Shown here: piece after piece, positions 1 through 7,850 of the stretch
How the letters are laid out: each line of letters begins with the position of its first letter
Position numbering within the stretch: the stretch's first letter is position 1
NCBI GenBank assembly: GCA_022563195.1
Contig: JADFNV010000008.1
Coordinates: 30,233-94,232, forward strand
Source: Pseudomonadota bacterium
Lineage (GTDB): Bacteria; Pseudomonadota; Gammaproteobacteria; Steroidobacterales; Woeseiaceae
Reading direction: 5' to 3'
DNA: 64,000 bases
The notes under the pieces: model-generated
The model's database searches: none
What the model was told of the DNA's origin: nothing
What the model saw: the letters and a program-made list of their open reading frames with translations, nothing else
Made by a program: the position numbers and the translations under genes

Positions 1-199
1 TCGTGCGCGGTTCTCTGGCGTACCTTTCGATGTGTGGGTGCCAATGCGTTCGGTACTGGGTGTCTATGCCAGGGAGACCGGCCAGGGCATGATCTTTTCG
101 CACGGTTCCGAAACCTCGGACAGCGCGGACCGGCCTGTCCACGCCCGCGAAGACACCGAAGCAACGCGCTCGCCACCGCACCTCAAAGTCGTCAAATAA
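1..199 (+). CDS. sspB: SspB, ClpXP specificity-enhancing factor (3' end only)
   Basis: Reading in the frame that begins at base 2 gives 65 residues ending in a TAA at 197-199. The 5' part lies outside the window. The piece contains FSGVPFDVWVPMRSVLGVYA followed by RETGQGMIF, which is the end of the SspB fold, then a polar linker and a terminal LKVVK. In SspB family members this short basic tail docks on the ClpX zinc-binding domain. SspB delivers ssrA-tagged proteins to the ClpXP protease. The gene runs convergent to yraN, as in other gammaproteobacteria where ssp genes neighbour yraN-lpoA. The identification rests on recall of the family, and only the C-terminal third is visible. Confidence 0.85.
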   Translation, partial: RARFSGVPFDVWVPMRSVLGVYARETGQGMIFSHGSETSDSADRPVHAREDTEATRSPPHLKVVK

Positions 200-217
200 C
201 GTAGTAACCCGCCACAC

Positions 218-247
218 GGGCACGTTACCGGGTATTTGCTCGCGCTT
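218..247. repeat. 30-base dispersed repeat, copy 1
   Basis: The segment beginning GGGCACGTTACCGGGTATT and ending GCTCGCGCTT recurs at 28220-28249 with one difference (T/C). Both copies lie between convergent genes, here sspB and yraN. Flanking ACCCGCC and GGCGGGT could close a hairpin around it. It may act as a bidirectional termination element, but no T-tract follows. Confidence 0.6.
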
Positions 248-273
248 GACGGGGGCGGGTCCACACTGACCGT

Positions 274-660
274 CTAGAGGGATGCGTCGTTGGGGCGGAA
301 CGCGTCCTTGATCCAGTCGATGCTTTGATTGCCCCGCGCGTCGGTATCGATGCCGACGACGTCGAATCGCACGGGCCTGTTGGCGAACTGTGCATTCCAT
401 GCCAGAAACATTGCCGTGGTGCGAATGAGCTTGCGCTGTTTGCGCTTGTCGATCGTCAGCCCGGCTGTCACGAACGAATTGCTGCCCCGAAACCGTACTT
501 CAACGATAACGAGACATCGGCCGTCCTGCATGATCAGGTCGAGCTCGCCGAGACGGCATTGAAAATTACGCCGGACGGGAATCAGGCCTTTTCGTTTCAG
601 GAATTGGAAAGCGAAATTTTCGGCGGCGTTGCCTACAGCTCGTGTGTTGCGTCGAACCAC
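274..660 (-). CDS. yraN: YraN / UPF0102 family nuclease-like protein
   Basis: The 128-residue product matches the UPF0102 (YraN) family in length and layout. An N-terminal helix is followed by GELDLI at residues 38-43 and VEVRFR at 53-58, which together form the D-E-x-K/R restriction-endonuclease-like core. The cellular role is not settled; a Holliday-junction or repair nuclease is suspected from the fold. It lies directly downstream of lpoA and its start overlaps the end of lpoA by 28 bases, so the two are probably co-transcribed and translationally coupled. The order rsmI / lpoA-yraN is the same as in E. coli. Confidence 0.9.
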   Translation of the reverse strand: MVRRNTRAVGNAAENFAFQFLKRKGLIPVRRNFQCRLGELDLIMQDGRCLVIVEVRFRGSNSFVTAGLTIDKRKQRKLIRTTAMFLAWNAQFANRPVRFDVVGIDTDARGNQSIDWIKDAFRPNDASL

Positions 661-2606
661 GATTCATCGTCGGCCGCGTCGGGCAACAGCATTTCAGGAT
701 CATTGCTAATGTCCTGAATGGGCCTGCCTGCGCTTTCGATCTCAGGCAAAGCGACGGGCTCGCCATTCTGAAATTGTGCCCAGGCCATTCGCCTGCGTAT
801 ACGTCCATCGGTGTCGAGATACAATTTGCCTGTTGCGCCATCAATTTCCTGCATTGGATTTGTTCCGGTCGCGAATAGTGCGGCGATCAGATGATAGGCG
901 TCGTAGCCCATGGCGTGTAACCGCCCAAGCCGACGTTCTTCGGGCCAATGTTCCTGATACAGCGCGGGTAAATGTGCAATCCAGCTATGCGGCGCAATAA
1001 TCCAGGGAGTATCAGCAAACATAATGCCATTGAGGTCGCTGTTCGACCTGCCGTCCATCGCGTGGATTGAGGACGTGGAGTAAACAGGCAAGTCTCCCGA
1101 ATAGTGAAACTTAAGTTGCGACTTCAGGAGTCTCCCCGCTGGCGCATCGGCCGCGAGGAATATGAACTCAGAATCCTGGCGGCGCCGAGGGTCGAACTGC
1201 AATGGACCGCCAATATTCGCACGCAGTCGCTGGTAGCGACGGACGCTGCCGGACAGTGCCATGAGATCTTCAATTGTGTTTGAAAAGTCCTGGTTTGCCG
1301 GTGTGTAGGTCCGGTAGTCGAGCAATGTGCCGCCCAGTGCCTCAAATTCTGTGGCGAAGCTCGACAAAACGCGACGACCCCAGTCGTTATTCGGTACCAG
1401 GGCGACACCGCGGGTATAGCCATCGAACAATGCACGCTGTGCTGCTGAGCGGGCTTCGTCTTCAGGAGCAAGCGCAAACTGGAACAGGCCGGGCGGGGCC
1501 AATGTATCGTCGGGCAGGAAATTCAATGTCAGAACCGGCACAGGAACGAGAATGTCATTCGCCAGTGCGGCAACGTTATTCTTAAGCAGCGGACCGATAA
1601 CGAACTCTGCGCCGTCAGCGACTGCAACTGTATAGGCCGCACTGGCGCCACCCTCGGCGTCAACGTCATACACACGCACAGTCTGGTGCTCATCCAGGCC
1701 CGTCACGGTTGAGAAATAAGCGCCCATGAATCCGTTCTGAATGGCTTCGCCGGCAGGTGCTGCGCGCCCTGACAGTGGTAACAACAATGCTATTTGTTTT
1801 GGGTAGTCGAGATTCAGCTCGTCAGGCAGATGCAGTCTGTCGATGATTGCCATCGCCGGGTGCCCGCTGTTGGCATCGCGCCAATGGATGGCGCCATTCG
1901 CCCAGCCGATACCCTGTTGACCGGTTGATGCGGCGAGTGAGCCAAGTGTTAGCCACCCTTTGACATTGGTGTCGAGTGCTAACTCAGCATTGGCTCGTAG
2001 GACTTGTGGATCGCTGATGAGCAGGCCCTGCCACAGTCGCCATCGATTCTGTTCGATGCTGCGACGATCGCTCAGCCAGACCTCACGCTGTGTCATCAGC
2101 TCGATGGCGCGCAGTGGATCGTCTTTCTGAATCCACGAGTCGGCGCGGAGCGCTTCAACTCGCACACGATGTTTTTGCGTCAGCGGCTCGCGACTCATAG
2201 GCTCGAGAATCTCGAGCGCGGCGTCGGCTTCGCCTCTGTACAGCAGCAATGCTGCCGAATTGGTACTCCAGAGCTGCCGCAACTCAGGAATCGTGGGCCT
2301 CGGCACGCCTGCGAAGGCTCTGCGTGCTCGTCTTGCGTCGCCTGCATCGAGCCATTGTTCTACGGCGAGCAGGGTCAGCCGCTCCTGCTCGATCCCTGTC
2401 GACGCTGCCGCAAGCTCGATGTAAATCGTGGCGGCAGCGGCGTGTGCGTCATTTCGAACGAGTCGCTCGGCGCGACCTTCGCCGGGTGCGCCGCCGAAGC
2501 CGCCTCCGGTCGTTTGACAAGCACCGAGCATCAGTGTCACGACAAGTAATGCAAATGATCTTGCCACCGAGCTGCTTTGGCGGGCAGGATGTCTCACAAA
2601 ATTCAT
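633..2606 (-). CDS. lpoA: LpoA, outer-membrane lipoprotein activator of PBP1A
   Basis: This is a 657-residue lipoprotein. The start at 2606 gives a signal peptide with a basic N-terminus, a hydrophobic stretch, and the lipobox LMLGAC with Cys30 as the lipidated residue. An upstream in-frame ATG at 2651 is possible but overlaps rsmI head-on and adds an unlikely leader. The N-terminal half is a helical TPR-like region. The C-terminal half, from about residue 270 (LLLPLSGRAAPAGEAIQNGF), is a periplasmic-binding-protein-like LppC domain. LpoA spans the periplasm and stimulates the class A penicillin-binding protein PBP1A. It is followed by yraN and is divergent from rsmI with only 43 bases between the starts, so the two promoters must overlap. 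Confidence 0.92.
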   Translation of the reverse strand: MNFVRHPARQSSSVARSFALLVVTLMLGACQTTGGGFGGAPGEGRAERLVRNDAHAAAATIYIELAAASTGIEQERLTLLAVEQWLDAGDARRARRAFAGVPRPTIPELRQLWSTNSAALLLYRGEADAALEILEPMSREPLTQKHRVRVEALRADSWIQKDDPLRAIELMTQREVWLSDRRSIEQNRWRLWQGLLISDPQVLRANAELALDTNVKGWLTLGSLAASTGQQGIGWANGAIHWRDANSGHPAMAIIDRLHLPDELNLDYPKQIALLLPLSGRAAPAGEAIQNGFMGAYFSTVTGLDEHQTVRVYDVDAEGGASAAYTVAVADGAEFVIGPLLKNNVAALANDILVPVPVLTLNFLPDDTLAPPGLFQFALAPEDEARSAAQRALFDGYTRGVALVPNNDWGRRVLSSFATEFEALGGTLLDYRTYTPANQDFSNTIEDLMALSGSVRRYQRLRANIGGPLQFDPRRRQDSEFIFLAADAPAGRLLKSQLKFHYSGDLPVYSTSSIHAMDGRSNSDLNGIMFADTPWIIAPHSWIAHLPALYQEHWPEERRLGRLHAMGYDAYHLIAALFATGTNPMQEIDGATGKLYLDTDGRIRRRMAWAQFQNGEPVALPEIESAGRPIQDISNDPEMLLPDAADDESWFDATHEL

Positions 2607-2649
2607 TATTCGTGCACTGAGATGACTATAAAAGGGTAAACGGTGCTTC

Positions 2650-3486
2650 ATGACTGCAACACTTTTTGTGGTGGCAACGCCTATCGGCAACCTCGAAGAC
2701 CTATCGCCGCGAGCGCGCCGGACGCTCGAGACCGTGGACCTTATCGCCGCTGAGGATACCCGGCACACCAGGCGATTACTATCGCATTTCGGCATCAAAA
2801 CGCCACTATTCGCATTGCACGACCACAACGAGGCCAAAGTCGTCAATCGCTTGATTGCAGATCTTGCCGATGACAAATCGATCGCACTGGTCAGCGATGC
2901 CGGCACACCCCTGATCAGTGATCCGGGTTTTCGCCTCGTTTCCACCGCACACGCCCGCGGTATTCGGGTCGTGCCTATTGCGGGTACCAGCGCCGTAACT
3001 GCGGCCTTATCGGCTGCGGGCCTGCCTACCGAGCGCTTTTGCTTCGAAGGATTTTTGCCGGCCAGGCAAAAGGCACGCCGGGATCGGCTGGCGAAACTAC
3101 GCAGCGAAACACGCACGATTGTCCTGTACGAATCGGTGCACCGCATCAGGGCCTGTCTGGCTGACCTCGTTGCAGAATTTGGGGAGGGGCGCAGCGCGTT
3201 TATCGGTCGTGAATTGACCAAGATGCATGAGCAATGCATTCAGGCCTCATTGGGTGAGCTATTGAACCAGCTCGATGATGGCACCATCGTCGCCAAGGGT
3301 GAATTCGTCATCGTTGTCACCGGAACAGAAGATGCACAGACGTCCTCGCTGGACATCGACCGCCTGCTCAGCGAACTCATCGATCATTTCCCATCGAAAG
3401 ACGTAGCAAAGATTGCTGCGCGTATAACAGGCCACAAGCGTAATGACCTGTACCGCCGGATCCTCGAATTGAAGGATCGAAAATAA
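2650..3486 (+). CDS. rsmI: RsmI, 16S rRNA 2'-O-ribose C1402 methyltransferase
   Basis: The 278-residue protein has the tetrapyrrole-methylase fold of RsmI. The N-terminus reads VVATPIGNLEDLSPRAR, and AEDTRHTRRLL follows. SDAGTPLISDPG forms part of the SAM pocket, and GTSAVTAALSAAGLPTERFC is the family-typical central segment. A C-terminal helical HTH-like tail (KDVAKIAARITGHKRNDLYR) contacts rRNA in homologues. It methylates the 2'-OH of C1402 of 16S rRNA, the same nucleotide that RsmH (4910-5839) modifies on the base, so both halves of this modification are encoded within a few kilobases. It is divergent from lpoA and followed by a REP pair and rnpB. Confidence 0.95.
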   Translation: MTATLFVVATPIGNLEDLSPRARRTLETVDLIAAEDTRHTRRLLSHFGIKTPLFALHDHNEAKVVNRLIADLADDKSIALVSDAGTPLISDPGFRLVSTAHARGIRVVPIAGTSAVTAALSAAGLPTERFCFEGFLPARQKARRDRLAKLRSETRTIVLYESVHRIRACLADLVAEFGEGRSAFIGRELTKMHEQCIQASLGELLNQLDDGTIVAKGEFVIVVTGTEDAQTSSLDIDRLLSELIDHFPSKDVAKIAARITGHKRNDLYRRILELKDRK

Positions 3487-3519
3487 CGCGTAGCGTCGCG
3501 AACGGGATGGTCTTTGACT

Positions 3520-3624
3520 GTTGGAGCCCGCCACGCGGGCGATTTCCGCGGTACTGATCAGATCTGGTGGATATCGCCCGCATGGCGGGCTCCAACAGCG
3601 GGTTCCAACAGCGGGCTCCTGCAG
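3520..3624. repeat. Paired REP-like palindromes between rsmI and rnpB
   Basis: Two copies of the REP unit GGAGCCCGCCRYGCGGGCGAT face each other. The right-pointing copy lies at 3520-3546 and the left-pointing copy at 3570-3596. The 27-base arms can form one large hairpin over a 23-base loop. On the right they are followed by two partial tandem repeats of CCAACAGCGGG ending in GGCTCCTGCAG (3597-3624). The arrangement is like a BIME: two head-to-head REPs plus a tail. It separates rsmI from rnpB and sits where an rnpB promoter would be expected to begin. Confidence 0.75.
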
Positions 3625-3659
3625 AGGAGAATATGCTGTAGAATCCGCCGTCCGAGAAC

Positions 3660-4022
3660 GTCGGAGTCGGCCAGGCAATCGCTGCAGTGCACGCACTGTA
3701 GAGGAAAGTCCGGGCTCCTTCGGACAGGGCGCCAGGTAACGCCTGGAGGGCGCAAGCCCATGGAAAGTGCCACAGAAAAGATACCGCCGGGCAATGCCCG
3801 GTAAGGGTGAAAAGGTGCGGTAAGAGCGCACCGCGCGACTGGTAACAGCTCGCGGCACGGTAAACCCCGCCCGGAGCAAGACCAAATAGGGGAATGCGCG
3901 GGCTTTGCTCGCACCGCCGGTTCCGAGCGGATTCCCGGGTAGGTTGCTTGAGGCAGCCGGTGACGGTTGTCCCAGATGAATGATTGTCCTAGACAGAACC
4001 CGGCTTATTGCCGGCTCCGACT
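3660..4022 (+). ncRNA. rnpB: RNase P RNA, bacterial class A
   Basis: This is the catalytic RNA that removes 5' leaders from pre-tRNAs. All hallmark segments occur in order: AGAGGAAAGTCCGGGCTCC (5' half of P4 and the J3/4 core), GCCAGGTAACGCCTGGAGG, CCACAGAAAA, GGTAAGGGTGAAAAGGTGCG, TAAGAGCGCACCGCGCG, TGGTAACAG, ACGGTAAACCCCGCCCGGAG, CAAGACCAAATAGGGG, and finally CCCAGATGAATGATTGTC with ACAGAACCCGGCTTAT. The ends were set by the terminal P1 helix, GTCGGAGTCGGC (3660-3671) pairing with GCCGGCTCCGAC (4010-4021). The length of about 363 is close to the 377 of E. coli. The mature 5' end could be a few bases off. A TAGAAT at 3639-3644 may be the -10 element. Confidence 0.95.
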
Positions 4023-4296
4023 TTCTCGATAGCCCTGTCAACACCTCTAAAAACAATAAGTTACACAAGAAACTTAGCGCTTTCGTTGCAAGCTGTGCGC
4101 AGGCCGCGCAGTTTCGTGTGTTGACAGCCGAATGTGGTGCCCGGTCGGCGTTCGCCGACTCGATTCTCAGAATCAGTCGAGGAAGTGTCCACAAGCGCAT
4201 GATTTTCCTTGCGCCATCATTGCCATAATTCGCCCGAATTGGGCCACCCGAATGTCCCTAAGTGCCTGTACAACAACAACTAATTGCTAAAGCGTA
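4023..4296. other. Gap between RNase P RNA and the mra promoter
   Basis: No coding frame with credible composition and no T-tracted hairpin was found in these 274 bases. An isolated TTGACA at 4121-4126 has no -10 partner at usable spacing. The rnpB 3' trailer must be processed or terminated here, but the site is not obvious. Confidence 0.5.
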
Positions 4297-4326
4297 TTGA
4301 CGCTCCCAAGGCCCCGACCTTATAGT
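4297..4326 (+). promoter_or_regulatory. Pmra, sigma-70 promoter of the dcw cluster
   Basis: TTGACG at 4297-4302 and TATAGT at 4321-4326 are separated by 18 bases, giving a near-consensus sigma-70 promoter with transcription expected near 4333. It lies directly upstream of the MraZ boxes and the mraZ start, which is where the mra promoter of E. coli lies. Confidence 0.75.
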
Positions 4327-4335
4327 GTTGAAAAG

Positions 4336-4360
4336 TGGAAAAAAGTGGGAGGAAATGGGC
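4336..4360 (+). promoter_or_regulatory. MraZ operator: three TGGGN boxes
   Basis: TGGAA (4336-4340), TGGGA (4346-4350) and TGGGC (4356-4360) form three direct repeats exactly 10 bases apart with 5-base spacers. This is the arrangement bound by MraZ just downstream of Pmra in E. coli. The cluster is therefore expected to be under MraZ autoregulation. Confidence 0.8.
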
Positions 4361-4413
4361 AACCTGCCCAGGGTTCGCGCCAGAAGAGCGGAGCCGGGGC
4401 CGTCCGCATCGTC

Positions 4414-4863
4414 GTGTTTCGAGGAGCCACCAAAGTCAGTTTGGACGCCAAAGGGCGTATGGCAATACCGACCCGTTATCGGGAGCGGCTGGCCGCCCGT
4501 TGCGATGGCAATATCATCATCACCGTGGACAGGGATCGCTGCCTCCTGGTTTATCCGCTGCCCGATTGGGAAGAACTTGAGCGCAAGCTTGTGCGCCTGC
4601 CGAGCATGCACAAGGTGGCGCGCCGAATTGTACGGATTATGGTCGGTTATGCGACCGAGGTCGAGATGGATGCGAGCGGTCGGGTTCTGGTATCGCGCGA
4701 ACTCAGGGATTTCGCCGGTCTTGAAAAGCAGGGGATCCTGATCGGACAGGGCAACAAGTTTGAGCTATGGAATGAAGAAACCTGGAATGAAAAACGGGAT
4801 GACTGGCTTAGCGAGGACGACGATGGCGATTTGCCAGCCGATCTCGAGTCAATCTCGTTCTAG
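4414..4863 (+). CDS. mraZ: MraZ, transcriptional regulator of the dcw cluster
   Basis: The GTG at 4414 was chosen because it gives FRGATKVSLDAKGRMAIPTR immediately after the initiator, the usual MraZ beginning, and a 149-residue protein of normal length. The longer frame that opens at 4297 would start on the -35 element. Two AbrB/SpoVT-like swapped-hairpin repeats are visible: residues about 9-20 (LDAKGRMAIPTR) and about 86-97 (MDASGRVLVSRE). MraZ assembles into rings that bind the TGGGN repeats found at 4336-4360, repressing the operon it heads. The spacing to rsmH is 46 bases. No strong Shine-Dalgarno precedes the GTG. Confidence 0.93.
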   Translation: MFRGATKVSLDAKGRMAIPTRYRERLAARCDGNIIITVDRDRCLLVYPLPDWEELERKLVRLPSMHKVARRIVRIMVGYATEVEMDASGRVLVSRELRDFAGLEKQGILIGQGNKFELWNEETWNEKRDDWLSEDDDGDLPADLESISF

Positions 4864-4909
4864 CGCGAACGTATTCATGAATAGTCCGGGCTAGGTTGCG
4901 AATTATCGA

Positions 4910-5839
4910 ATGAGCAGCAACGTGCATGTGCCGGTGCTGCTGGGGCCGGTTCTCGAAGGGCTGGATATCAAAGCAGACGGTTTATACGTCGACGGAACAT
5001 TCGGACGCGGAGGACATAGCAAAGCGATATTGGCAGCTTTGGATGCAGGCGGGCAGCTCATTGCGATCGACCGGGACCCGCATGCGGTCGCATCAGTATC
5101 AACATCGTTAATTAACGATCCGCGTTTTGAAATAGTAGGGGGCGAATTTGCAGAACTGGCGACAATCATTGGTGAAAGAGGGCAAAGCGGCCAAGTCAAT
5201 GGATTGCTCTTCGACCTCGGTGTCTCATCACCGCAACTGGACGAAGCCGAACGAGGTTTTAGCTTTTTACGCAACGGACCGCTGGACATGCGCATGGACC
5301 CGGACTCAGGTGTCACTGCTGCCGACTGGCTCCAAACTGTCAAAGAAAAGGAATTGAGGTCGATCATCAAGAAATTCGGTGAAGAGCGCTATGCGGCGCG
5401 CATTGCTCGCGCAGTTGTAACTAAGCGCGAGAATGCCGCGATTGAAACGACCGGCCAACTCGCCGAGATCGTTGCGTCGGTCGTGCCCGCACATACGCGA
5501 AAGAGACATCCGGCGACAAAGACGTTTCAGGCGATTCGCCTGTTTATCAACAACGAACTCGGGCAACTCGAAGCCGCGCTCGCGCAATCGATTGATGTTT
5601 TACAGCTCGGTGGTCGTCTTTGTGTAATCAGCTTTCACTCGTTGGAGGACCGCATCGTCAAACGATTCATGCGAAATGCCTCGAGGGAGTCTGAGCAGTA
5701 TCGAGGCATGCCTGAGGTCCCAGAGGAATTTCGCCCTAAGCTGGCGTTGATCGGAAAAGCGATTTCAGCGACGGTCGAAGAGATTGAAGCCAACGTGCGC
5801 GCCCGAAGTGCACGCCTGCGAATTGCGGAGCGGCTCTGA
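4910..5839 (+). CDS. rsmH: RsmH (MraW), 16S rRNA N4-C1402 methyltransferase
   Basis: This is a 309-residue SAM-dependent methyltransferase. The N-terminus HVPVLLGPVLEGL and the glycine-rich SAM loop DGTFGRGGHS (residues 28-37) are diagnostic. So are LLFDLGVSSPQLDEAERGFS, the substrate segment RKRHPATKTFQAIRLFINNE, and SFHSLEDRIVKRF. It adds the N4-methyl to C1402 of 16S rRNA, complementing RsmI. Its last base overlaps the first base of ftsL (TGATG), indicating coupled translation in the dcw operon. Confidence 0.96.
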   Translation: MSSNVHVPVLLGPVLEGLDIKADGLYVDGTFGRGGHSKAILAALDAGGQLIAIDRDPHAVASVSTSLINDPRFEIVGGEFAELATIIGERGQSGQVNGLLFDLGVSSPQLDEAERGFSFLRNGPLDMRMDPDSGVTAADWLQTVKEKELRSIIKKFGEERYAARIARAVVTKRENAAIETTGQLAEIVASVVPAHTRKRHPATKTFQAIRLFINNELGQLEAALAQSIDVLQLGGRLCVISFHSLEDRIVKRFMRNASRESEQYRGMPEVPEEFRPKLALIGKAISATVEEIEANVRARSARLRIAERL

Positions 5840-6126
5840 TGAAGATTACAGCACAGCGCCAACCGATCTTGCTCATCGTTGTCTTCGGGCTCGTCTGTGT
5901 GTTCAGTGCGATGGCGGTGATTTACACGAAACATGAGTCACGCAACCTATTTATCGAACTCGAGGAGCTGACGCAAGAACGCGACGAACTGAATATCGAA
6001 TGGAGTCAGCTGCAGATTGAACAGAGCACCTGGGCTGCACATGCCCGCATTGAACAGGTCGCGACGGACGACCTGTCACTCGTGCGGCCACAAACAACCG
6101 AAATTTACATAGTTGAACGGCGATGA
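5839..6126 (+). CDS. ftsL: FtsL, divisome bitopic membrane protein
   Basis: The 95-residue protein has one transmembrane segment at about residues 9-29 (PILLIVVFGLVCVFSAMAVI). A periplasmic coiled coil rich in E, L and Q follows (LEELTQERDELNIEWSQLQI). FtsL joins FtsB and FtsQ and activates FtsW-FtsI. Sequence conservation is low in this family, so position between rsmH and ftsI carries much of the weight. It overlaps rsmH by one base and ftsI by four (ATGA). Confidence 0.92.
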   Translation: MKITAQRQPILLIVVFGLVCVFSAMAVIYTKHESRNLFIELEELTQERDELNIEWSQLQIEQSTWAAHARIEQVATDDLSLVRPQTTEIYIVERR

Positions 6127-7850
6127 CACGCGGCGTCGAAACAAGACAAAGAACAGCCAGGCGCTGTGTTGGCAGGCTAACGCTGGTCGCTGTGTTCTTC
6201 GCACTCGTTGCATCCACGCTGATCGCTCGTGCAGTGCATTTACAAGTTCTCAGTAAGGACTTTTTGAACCAGCAAGCCGATACGCGACACTTGCGCACGG
6301 AAAAGATTTTGGCGCACCGCGGCATGATTACCGACCGCAATGGTGAGCCGCTTGCTATCAGCACACCGGTCGACAGCGTGTGGGCAAACCCGCAAAAACT
6401 TGCACCAGCAGCGAACGACGTGCCGAAACTGGCGCTTGTTCTCGGACTCGATGCAGAGCTGCTGATGCACAAAATCACGCACAGCATGGACAAGGAGTTT
6501 ATCTATCTGAAGCGTCATTTGAATCCCGACAAAGCGCAAGCAGTGATGGCGCTGAATTTGCCTGGGGTCAATGTCCAGCGTGAATACAAACGCTACTATC
6601 CGGCGGGCGAGGTCACAGGTCATCTTGTTGGCTTCACCGGCATCAATGACATGGGCCAGGAAGGGCTCGAGCTTGCATTTAATCATTGGCTCGCTGGTGA
6701 GTCGGGTCTGAAGCGTGTGCTCAAGGACCGACTTGGACGCTCCGTTGAAAATGTCGAGAGCATTCGTTCGCCACGTCAGGGCAGGGAATTGCGCACAAGC
6801 ATTGATTTGCGCATTCAATACCTTGCCTACCGGACACTCAAAGCAGCGATTCAATCCCACAACGCCGAGTCAGGATCGGTGGTCGTAATTGACACACAAA
6901 CGGGCGAAGTTCTGGCGATGGCAAATCAGCCAGCCTTCAACCCGAATGATCGCTCGCAGCTGGTGCCCGAGCATCATCGCAACCGTGCAATCACCGATAT
7001 CTTCGAGCCGGGATCAAGCATAAAGCCACTCATTGTAGCGGCGGCCCTGGAAAGCGGCCAGTACCGTCCCAGCAGCATCATCGACACCGCACCGGGTTAT
7101 GTGACTGTGGGCGCCAAGACCATCGAGGATGGTCGCAATCTTGGTCGTATCAGCCTGACAACTATTCTTGCGCGTTCAAGCAATGTCGGCGCGACAATAC
7201 TTGCAATGTCGTTACAGCCGGATCAGCTCTGGGACACGATGAAGCGATTCGGCCTCGGCTCGTTAACGTCAAGTGGTTTCCCAGGCGAATCAGCAGGATT
7301 GCTGACGCATTACAGCTATTGGCAACCCATCAGCCAGGCAACACTCGCTTACGGCTATGGACTGTCTGTTACGCCATTGCAGCTTGCCAAAGCCTACAGT
7401 GTGATCGGCAGCAACGGAATTTTGCGGCCCATATCTTTAGTCGCGCTGGAGCAGCCGGGCGAAGGCGAGCAGATTATTTCGCAAGACACGGCCGCCGCAG
7501 TGCGACGCATGCTCGAAGAAGTCGTGCGACCGGGTGGAACCGGCATGGGTGCCGCAGTTGCCGGGTATCGAGTAGCTGGAAAAACCGGCACCTCGTGGAA
7601 GTTTGCGGCAGGAGGTTACTCAAGAGACAAGTACATATCCGTATTCGCTGGACTGGCGCCAGCCAGTGAACCGCGTCTGGCAGTGGTTGTCGTCATCGAC
7701 GAGCCCAGCGGTGAACTGTATTACGGCGGCGAAGTCGCGGCGCCGGTGTTTGCTGACATTATGGCGGAATCATTACGCTTGCTTGCTGTACCCCCTGATG
7801 CGCTGCCGGGCAGAGATCCCAACAGCAACATGCAGGCAATGAGTCGATGA
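6123..7850 (+). CDS. ftsI: FtsI (PBP3), septal peptidoglycan transpeptidase
   Basis: The 575-residue class B penicillin-binding protein has a short cytoplasmic tail and a transmembrane anchor at about 19-37. A PBP dimer/pedestal domain starts at about 62 (HRGMITDRNGEPLAIST). The transpeptidase domain runs from about 250 to 555 and holds the three active-site motifs: S298-S-I-K301 in EPGSSIKPL, S352-S-N354, and K487-T-G489. It cross-links septal peptidoglycan together with FtsW (13154-14338). The gene overlaps both neighbours by four bases. Confidence 0.97.
   Translation: MTRGVETRQRTARRCVGRLTLVAVFFALVASTLIARAVHLQVLSKDFLNQQADTRHLRTEKILAHRGMITDRNGEPLAISTPVDSVWANPQKLAPAANDVPKLALVLGLDAELLMHKITHSMDKEFIYLKRHLNPDKAQAVMALNLPGVNVQREYKRYYPAGEVTGHLVGFTGINDMGQEGLELAFNHWLAGESGLKRVLKDRLGRSVENVESIRSPRQGRELRTSIDLRIQYLAYRTLKAAIQSHNAESGSVVVIDTQTGEVLAMANQPAFNPNDRSQLVPEHHRNRAITDIFEPGSSIKPLIVAAALESGQYRPSSIIDTAPGYVTVGAKTIEDGRNLGRISLTTILARSSNVGATILAMSLQPDQLWDTMKRFGLGSLTSSGFPGESAGLLTHYSYWQPISQATLAYGYGLSVTPLQLAKAYSVIGSNGILRPISLVALEQPGEGEQIISQDTAAAVRRMLEEVVRPGGTGMGAAVAGYRVAGKTGTSWKFAAGGYSRDKYISVFAGLAPASEPRLAVVVVIDEPSGELYYGGEVAAPVFADIMAESLRLLAVPPDALPGRDPNSNMQAMSR

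Noticed and set aside
2607..3239. N-terminal extension of lpoA to 868 residues across rsmI
   Set aside because: The extension is antisense to rsmI, has basic Ser/Arg-rich shadow composition, and precedes a perfect lipoprotein signal starting at 2606.
4121..4149. TTGACA as a promoter between rnpB and mraZ
   Set aside because: No -10-like hexamer at 16-18 bases.
3259..4200. Long minus-strand frame over the end of rsmI and rnpB
   Set aside because: It is antisense to two confident genes, one of them an RNA; the translated product resembles no family.
4297..4413. mraZ start at 4297 (188 residues)
   Set aside because: The TTG is the -35 element of Pmra and the extra 39 residues have no MraZ similarity; the GTG at 4414 gives the family length.
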